Shown here piece by piece: positions 57,401 through 64,000 of a stretch of 64,000 bases of DNA. The stretch spans positions 45,945,278 through 46,009,277 of the forward strand of contig NW_026262701.1 in assembly GCF_021869535.1 (NCBI RefSeq). Direction: 5' to 3'. The stretch is from Mytilus californianus. Taxonomy: Eukaryota > Mollusca > Bivalvia > Mytilida > Mytilidae. Every line of letters begins with the position of its first letter. The first letter of the stretch is position 1. The position numbers and the translations under genes are program-made. Under the pieces are notes generated by a model, which saw nothing but the letters and a program-made list of their open reading frames with translations, did no database searches and was not told where the DNA came from.

Positions 57401-59803
57401 TTCTTTTTACAGCTCTTCACACTTAACAACTATATATATATGCATATATCACACAGTCAAACTTCGTTGCCCTGGTACCTTTAAATACAAAATGAACCAA
57501 TTCTTTCAGATTTAAACACGCAATATAAAGGGTTTGAAAACCGTAGATATTAAACAATCTGTAAAATGAACTCGGAGAACGTAATATTTTTTATTACTTA
57601 GTTTGATTGAAAAATACGTTATTTATACGTTTACGTATTTCGTCTTCTTCGTACTTGATAACTGCGCAGATGAAAAATAATCGATTCTGAATTTAAAAAA
57701 AAACAATGAATCAATATGTAATTGGCTCTTTATAATATTTTTTAAATATAACAAACAAAAGTTTGCAAAATATTTGAATTTGTTATCCGTATACTTTCGC
57801 TCCGAAATATTTTATACTGTATTAGTTTTGAATTACATGGTTGGTAAGAAAATCACAGTCCAGTTGTGCTGTCTTTTATATCTCCTGGGAGTTGCTTTAA
57901 ACCGAACGTTTAGATGACAAGATCAATTCGGTCTTGCTACTGTCCATATATATCTTTTCCGTAAATTTTGTCACATTACTCTTAATTTTTTGTCTGCTTT
58001 CGGCTGTAAAAATATTATAAATCTGATAGCACTGTCACTGTAAATTATCCGTAATGTCATAGATTGGTTGATTGTTGTAGGCTAAACGTCCAATGGTAAA
58101 TATGTCACGCTTTTCGTCCTGGCCTTCGCCATTATCAATCACCCTGCTCAGTCGTTTCGTAATTTTCGTATCACGGCCTTGAGACCGGAGCAATTGTAAT
58201 TATTAGTGACTATAAAATGTCTGAGATGTCACCGACAAACAGATTATCGGGTTTTCTGCGTTTCGATATCTAAAACTCTTAGCCATGAAACAATGTGAAC
58301 CTTTTTCACGAGTTATGTTATATGTTCATTGATTGTTGTATGCTAAATGTCCAGTGGAAAATATTTCATGCATATTAATGAAGATTGTGACAGAATATCA
58401 AATAATAATGATATATTAAATGCATAAACTTTATTATGTGTTTTAAGATACTTTGTTGCCGAAAAAAAATTCATAGTCGTATAAAATTAAAGATGTAAAA
58501 AAAGCAGGACTGTCAGTACTGGAGAGCACTGAAACGTTGATTAAAGTCCAGCACTTCAAATATTTGTTTTTATCCGAACTTGCTTTCGTCTTTTCGAACG
58601 CTCCTTTTGAAAATAAGTAAAGCAAAATTTAAAAGGCAACATTACACCATGGCTCTTTATTAGAGTTTTTAATAGATAACATATTTTGAAATTGCAGAAT
58701 TGTTCGAATTGCAAGTCCCAGTACTGCTGGCCTTTATCACCCAACGGGAGTGAGTGAAAAGCGTACGTTCAGATGACGAGATCAAAGTTTAGTCTCTACT
58801 GTCAATACTTTTCTAACGTAAATTCTGTTAGATATGTTGTCTGCCCTGATAATTAAAAAATGGTGTAATACAAATTTTATAGCACTGCTACTTGTATTCA
58901 TTTGTTCTTTGTATCAAAAAATATTAAACCAAAAAGATAACAAGTGTCCATGTTCTAACGTTATTATTTGCGTAAGAGTGTTACACAAAGAAAAAGGAAT
59001 CAACGACAGAAAATAAACTCCCGGAACAATGCACACTTGTTGTAAGTAGAAATAGCTCCGTTTTTGTAATACCAGGAATACTAGGTGTCATGCGGTATCA
59101 TGTCCAAAATGAAGTCATTTCATTTTACATGTTTCTATTTTGGAGATATAAATCATCACTCAAATTTTGTTAGCCCATGACAGTTACAACACAATGGGGT
59201 TAACTGATTGTTAAACAACTAATTATACCATAAAGAAGGTAAAATTCGAATGTTTGCGTGAGTATTTCTACTTTACTTTTAAAAGACTTTTAAAATCACG
59301 TTCTGATTCAAATAACTGAAAATATTAAAAGCTTAAAAGCATGTAAAACACTTCGTATTTTATTAAAACATAGCTTTCAATCAATAAACTTTTAGAAATT
59401 CAGTGATATTAAATTGAACGGACTTATAAAAAAAAATTTCGGAATATTTATATACAAGCGGGATATGGAATATGATATAATGTTCTAAACTTTAAGCAGA
59501 TCGCTCCGTATGTAGTAAAACTACATTTGCAGAGGTCCGTTTTCTACCAAATATTGACCATTGACAATAATAATTGATTGATAAGTGTAAAGCATTTTGT
59601 TCGCTCTATAGCTTTGGAATATAAGAATATATTATAAGTGTAAATTGAGTTAAATTTGATATACTACAGTATCTAAAACATCTAAAGTTGAACCTTTTTC
59701 ATGTTAGATAATCCAGTGATATAGAACCATGGAAATTCGTTGGACAAGCGATAGTAAGATATAAAGTTGGTGAATTAACGGTTTACCAAAGAGACAAATC
59801 TCA
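57401..59803. other. 5' flank of the plus-strand receptor; direct repeat pair
   Basis: No gene is recognised. Two similar stretches of about 180 bp, about 57855-58040 and 58712-58895, stand in direct orientation (AACGTTTAGATGACAAGATC against ACGTTCAGATGACGAGATCA, then TTTTCCGTAAATTTTGT against TTTCTAACGTAAATTCTGT). A TATAAAG at 59760-59766 lies about 40 bp before the start codon, which is too close for a usual TATA box unless the leader is very short. Confidence 0.5.
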
Positions 59804-60973
59804 ATGATGAAAAGGAACAATGTATTCTTTTACTCCTCCAATTTAAGCAACTTATTGTATATAAACGGTGACAACGATTCAGAATATCATCCTCAGCTAT
59901 GTTTTACGTATAACAAATCAGGAAATTTGTCAAACCCTATTTATGGGTACGTTATTCCCACCGTAGCATTAGCTTTGTTGGTTCTAAACTCATTGGCTAT
60001 TACCGTGTTCATGACAACAAACAGAAAATCACCAACAAATATTCTACTGACTGCACTAGCGCTTTCAGACAGTTTAGGAGTATTAGTTATTAGTCCAACA
60101 TTTATTCTTGTCTATGGATTTGAAAACAATTTCAAAGTTATGAAGTATCCGTTTTGTATTTTCCACGATCTTTCTTATTATTTAGCCTCTATGTTTCATT
60201 GCATTTCAAAATGGCTGACAACAACATTAGCAATACATCGTCTTATCGTGGTGACTATGTTATTCAGTGGTCGAAGGATTGCAACCATGAACAATTCAAT
60301 TCTGGGAATAGTTTTCATAGTCATAATTTCTGCTTCAATAAATATCATACCTACTTTACACAGCAAAATATACCGTTCGATTACATTATTCAATATCGAA
60401 GACAATGAATTCATCGGTGATATTTGTGTGTGCAGTGGACGGGATACAACAGAAAAAGAAAACTTAGTTGTAACATGGATGAAAGATACCATAGGAACAA
60501 TACTGCCCTGTTGCATTCTTACAGTGGTCACTGTTTTGTTAATTTGTAAGCTTAAAGAAGCAAAGAAGGAAATGCTAAGACTCCAAACAGAGACAGCTTC
60601 AAAGAGACGTAAATTTAGATACATAGAGAGAACTAATAAAACGATAATTATTATTTTGGTATGCTTCTTGGTTACGGAATTACCATTTGCTGTTGTCTAT
60701 ACATGGATAATCGTAGAACCGGACCCAACAACATCCGACTTAGATATAGAAAGCAGATTTATATCCGCCACAATCCTCAATCTAATCGTTTACATGGGAT
60801 TTTTGTCAAATTTCTTTATATTTATGACAATGAGTTCCTCTTTTCGACAGAGGCTTAGAGAAATTTTACGTTTACGAACGAAAAAAATTTCGGCTACCAA
60901 GACCCTGGAGCTCATGCACGTCCAACAAAAGTTAAAAACGAGTTTAGCAATAAGAGAGAACTTGGTTATATAA
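59804..60973 (+). CDS. Class A peptide GPCR, DMSR / sex-peptide-receptor type, intact
   Basis: 389 residues in one exon, predicted plasma-membrane neuropeptide receptor. Family assignment rests on pattern: TM1 LNSLAI (Asn62), TM2 TALALSDSLG with Asp89, Cys118 before TM3, HRL (145-147) in place of DRY after SKWLTTTLAI, Cys208/Cys210 in the second extracellular loop, a short basic third intracellular loop (about 250-278), TELPF (291-295, Pro294 at the TM6 kink), and SNFFIF (335-340) where most class A receptors have NPxxY. HR and NFFI-type motifs are characteristic of the myosuppressin/FMRFamide and sex-peptide receptor group; the exact ligand cannot be told. N-terminal NLS and NKS sites may be glycosylated. 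Two ATGs stand in tandem; the first is used here. It is unrelated in sequence to the minus-strand array. ATTAAA lies at about 60997, just past the stop, as a possible polyadenylation signal. Confidence 0.92.
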   Translation: MMKRNNVFFYSSNLSNLLYINGDNDSEYHPQLCFTYNKSGNLSNPIYGYVIPTVALALLVLNSLAITVFMTTNRKSPTNILLTALALSDSLGVLVISPTFILVYGFENNFKVMKYPFCIFHDLSYYLASMFHCISKWLTTTLAIHRLIVVTMLFSGRRIATMNNSILGIVFIVIISASINIIPTLHSKIYRSITLFNIEDNEFIGDICVCSGRDTTEKENLVVTWMKDTIGTILPCCILTVVTVLLICKLKEAKKEMLRLQTETASKRRKFRYIERTNKTIIIILVCFLVTELPFAVVYTWIIVEPDPTTSDLDIESRFISATILNLIVYMGFLSNFFIFMTMSSSFRQRLREILRLRTKKISATKTLELMHVQQKLKTSLAIRENLVI

Positions 60974-61019
60974 TTTGTTTGTTTTGTTGAAATCAATATT
61001 AAAGATTAAAGTTCTTATG

Positions 61020-61394
61020 ATGATTGGCCTTTATGCCTTTCGGTTTATACTCTAAAAGTGTCGGATCGATGAATAGAAAAACAAAATAAATGCAACAAAC
61101 TTATTATATTATGTTTTTCATGAAAACCTCTGATTTTAGAAGATTAATCAGCACTTTAAGATCATATCGCCCTATTCCTTATTTTGTTACCGGTTCAGGG
61201 AGAATATTGGTCAACAATTTACAAGTAGGTGCATAATTAATTTTAAACCTGCAACATGTTCATGTGCCTATTTCATGCCAGGAACTTCATTAGTCTTATA
61301 TTTAATTGTTTTCTTCTCTCCATTTAAAAATGTTGTTTTAACGGAAGATATTCTGTCGTATCAACTTTTGTAGAATCGGGTCGATATAGAGCTT
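61020..61394. other. No gene recognised
   Basis: 3' flank of the plus-strand receptor. No supported feature. Confidence 0.4.
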
Positions 61395-61740
61395 GACTCA
61401 AGTGAGGACAAAAATATCAAATGAATTTTCAAACACATAAGTAGAAACAAAATGACAATGCCATGACAAAAAAAAAAGGATCAAAAGACAAACAGCAGTA
61501 TAAAAAACACAACAAAGAAAACTAAAGATTAAACAACACGAACCCCACCAAAAATTGGAGTGATGTCAGGCGCTCTAGATAGGTAAGCAGATTCTGCTAC
61601 ACATGTGCACCCGTCGTGTTGCTGATGTAAGTACCAACTCGTTGATATGTTTAATTTGGTATGCCACATTCGAAGAAAAGAGGTCGGGATTGTGGTTCCA
61701 ACAATTTTAAACAATGGTACCAAACAGTTATTGAAGATCG
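61395..61740 (-). mobile_element. Penelope-like 3' end, truncated (reverse)
   Basis: Reverse copy of the 3'-end repeat (ACAACACGAACCCCACCAAA, then CACCCGTCGTGTTGCTGATG, then GGTATGCCACATTCGAAG). A minus-strand open frame over it (61529-61870) derives from the element. Confidence 0.7.
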
Positions 61741-62324
61741 TATATTGACACCAAAGTGTCATTTGAATGATCCGCCCGAGTCGGAACAGGTAGGTAAAAT
61801 ACCTTGTAAAGTAACTCATTAAAAACCGAACTCGCCGTGTCAATCTAGAACAGATCAGGGTTATATTCATATTGCTTGCGATATTTTCCAGTGGACAATA
61901 AACAGCAATCTATCAATCAATACATCCATACATTCATCTGCCCAATCTTCTTTGTACAAATTTGGCCAATAGAGTTTTAGAAACACAAACGTCAATGTAT
62001 TTTTAATTTGAGGAGTTGTTTCTTTGCCAGTTTGTGTAACGCGGTTATCTCCCGTAATATAATGTACAAATCAAACCAAATTGATAACAGAATCATTAAA
62101 AAAGATGAAAAACTATTAACAACCATGTAACTATTGGAGATGCATACAATTACACTGACACATATTTTTGTTACGTTAAAATAGCTTATAGTGAAAACAA
62201 ATAAGCATCGATCTGATGAGTTACCTGTAAGTCTTTTTCAACTGATTTTTTATAGTTTGTTCTTATGTTGTGCTGTTACACCATTTTCTAAGGTTAGGGG
62301 GAAAGTTGAGCGCTCACAAACATG
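61741..62324. other. No gene recognised
   Basis: AT-rich sequence. A phrase ATTTTCCAGTGGACAATAAA near 61886 with a following CAATCAATACATC resembles the end of a retro-inserted repeat, but no body can be defined. Confidence 0.4.
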
Positions 62325-62630
62325 TCTAACCCCGTCATATTCTTTATGTGCCTGTCCTAAGTCAGAAATTTGTAGTTCAGTGGTTGTCGTTGGTTCATGT
62401 CTGTCATATTTGTTTTTTCGTAAATTGTTTTGTTATAAATTAGGCCGTTAGTTTTCTCAATTGAATTGTTTCATATTTTTCATGTCGGGGCATTTTATAG
62501 CCGACTATACGGTATAGGGTTTTCTCATTGTTGAAAGCCGTACGGTTGCCTATAAGTGCTTACAGCCACTTTATTTGAATTTAGTGGATCATTGGTAATC
62601 ATACTCCATCTCCCTATTTTTATAATGCCA
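62325..62630 (+). repeat. Dispersed repeat family 1, most complete copy
   Basis: Runs from AACCCCGTCATATTCTTTAT through GCCTGTCCTAAGTCAGAAAT, AATTAGGCCGTTAGTTTTCT, TATAGCCGACTATACGGTAT and AAAGCCGTACGGTTGCCTAT to GGTAATCATACTCCATCTCC. Other copies lie at 15287-15590, 36490-36800, 50040-50215, 53090-57400 (split), 54140-54450 and 55045-55245. It shows no coding capacity, no inverted ends and no polymerase III box that I can see. Confidence 0.8.
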
Positions 62631-62949
62631 TTGTACAATTTTTAGAGGATTGAGAAGAGTTTTTGTCATTGAATGAAATTGTTATAAGAATTAAACTAGG
62701 TAAAATCAATGTTTAATAGTTCCTCTAGTTCTTTTATAGTAAATATTAGTAGCACGTTAAAAATGAGCTACAATTAAATGAAATCGAACCTTCACAGATT
62801 AGAACTACAATGATTGACAGTTCTTAATGATACGGCTGAAGTCTTAGATCTTAGAATTAAATAACATTGTTCTTATCGGAATAACACGAATAACTCAACG
62901 TTTTTCACTAATGAAAAATAAAAAAAAAAAAAAAGAAAATTACGGAGTT

Positions 62950-63105
62950 CAACCCCTTTTTTTTGGGTTCGTGTGGCTCAGTCTTTATTTTTACGAAAAG
63001 TTTTCATGGAGTGTTGTTCATCTTGAAAGTCCTATTGACAATGGTTTTGTCAACTTTTCCTGGCTTATGGTTTTACGTTGCCTCCTTGATATCTTCTAGC
63101 ATGTT
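62950..63105 (+). repeat. Possible worn Penelope 3'-end fragment
   Basis: TTTTGGGTTCGTGTGGCTCA and GTCTTTATTTT resemble the GGGTTCGTGTTGCTTAGTCT part of the 3'-end repeat. The rest is too diverged to be sure. Confidence 0.4.
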
Positions 63106-63109
63106 TTCA

Positions 63110-63532
63110 ATAACAATGGGATAACTTCAGATCGACCCCGAAATGTAAGGAAAACTCTAAGAATCTTGAAATCATACCCTTTCATCATGTAGCATGCTTA
63201 TCTTATTTATCGTGAGTACATTTGTCTTAAATGTACTAATGTGCTAATTCGAACTTTTTTATATGGGTAGATTGTCGATTTGTTGTTTTGTTTTTATAAT
63301 AATACTATTATAAACAAAAAGATATATTTTTGTAATATAAAAAACCGGCCTCTTTTTGTTTATAGATAGGTTCAAAAGTACAGTTTGCTTCGTCATGTCT
63401 TCCTGGTATGATACATTGCTACCATCATCTTCTGAATAATACTTCTTTTTAAATCTGTAAAATAAGTATAATTATATAACATTACCTTTATCATATACGT
63501 TGTTTTCTGTCAACGAAAGGGTATTGCGAACT
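63110..63532. other. No gene recognised
   Basis: AT-rich sequence with no supported feature. Confidence 0.4.
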
Positions 63533-63999
63533 TACAAAACGGAATCCAGAAATGTTTTTAATCATGCGTATTTTTGTTTCTAAAACTTTTTTGCTTCCTT
63601 ACTGATAATAGGGAAGAATGAAACATACTTTCAGTTTGCTTGTATTGCTATTGCTTGTGTTAAACATTGGGCGGGGTTTTTAATCAATTTTCAACAGAAA
63701 CGCGTAACATAATCGAATTCATTTTCACTGTTGTTATATGTCCAGTGGCAAATATAACAGTTATATCGACAGTGCAAATAAACGGCGTTAATCTTGAAAT
63801 AAAATGAAAAGAGAACCATTAAAAAATTAAATAAAATTCTTTAAAATGATATAATCTGAGGATTCGTTTTTAATATTCAAGGTGTATTTTAAGTTAGCGA
63901 AAGTCCAAATAACTGTCCATTCCTGGGAAATAATGGGCGTCGGCCCTACGGGCCTCCGCTCCATTATTTACCAGGAATGGACAGTTATTTGGACTTTCT
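63533..63999. mobile_element. 467-bp repeat copy ending in a palindrome
   Basis: Matches 49296-49762 with no net indel and only a few substitutions noticed (for example CCAGAAATG for CCAGGAATG, and CCTTACTG for CCTTGCTG). It has one core unit and ends with the same palindrome (63899-63999). The window ends here, so the element may continue. Confidence 0.85.
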
Positions 64000-64000
64000 A

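Overview
The window reads as AT-rich nuclear DNA of a marine invertebrate, most likely a bivalve mollusc, with a mussel such as Mytilus as the best guess. Three things point there: intronless rhodopsin-type receptor genes in a tandem cluster, a tRNA-derived SINE with a CAATCAATCAAT-type tail, and several dispersed repeat families with a strong mussel flavour. The species is an inference from repeat and gene style, not a database match. There is no bacterial-type operon, CRISPR array or rRNA gene.

Region 1 to 28.3 kb holds repeated copies of one unit: a minus-strand GPCR, about 0.6 kb downstream, about 0.9 kb upstream, and a further 1.0-1.6 kb segment. Copy 1 is a broken receptor (TM1-TM5 only, 1697-2371). 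Copy 2 survives as a TM6-TM7 stub (6315-6600). Copy 3 is intact (18945-20135). Copy 4 is a nearly complete receptor with three frameshifts (23854-25048). Two tiny TM1 relics (about 3230-3391 and 25600-25666) lie at matching places in two blocks, so the blocks themselves were duplicated. A LINE of about 6.4 kb (7190-13630) splits one copy of the unit. The LINE itself carries a Penelope-type 3' end and a 471-bp inverted-repeat element. A degraded Penelope-like retroelement lies at 15.6-17.7 kb. A 1.5-kb TIR element with a 5-bp target duplication lies at 25857-27373.

Region 28.3 to 42.2 kb has a second Penelope relic (29570-30690), a second intact receptor (33084-34247), dispersed repeats, a SINE (38430-38635) and a fifth receptor that is broken by an internal deletion (41137-42142).

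Region 42 to 53 kb has no gene I can support. It is rich in inverted repeats: a nested one at 44.2-44.9 kb, and a run of long palindromes at 46.4, 48.1, 48.3, 48.4 and 49.7 kb, three of which share a similar loop. A 467-bp segment ending in the 49.7-kb palindrome recurs almost unchanged at the end of the window.

Region 53 to 64 kb starts with a 4.1-kb foldback element (53130-57273). Its arms, over 0.6 kb each, are built of degenerate repeats of about 25 bp, and it sits inside a copy of a common dispersed repeat with a 6-bp target duplication. It is followed by the only plus-strand gene, an intact receptor of the DMSR / sex-peptide-receptor type (59804-60973), and then more dispersed repeats.

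The intact genes are all predicted plasma-membrane receptors for unknown ligands. Two belong to a lineage-specific tandem family with a QRY box in place of DRY. The rest of the window records birth, decay and transposon-driven breakage of that family.
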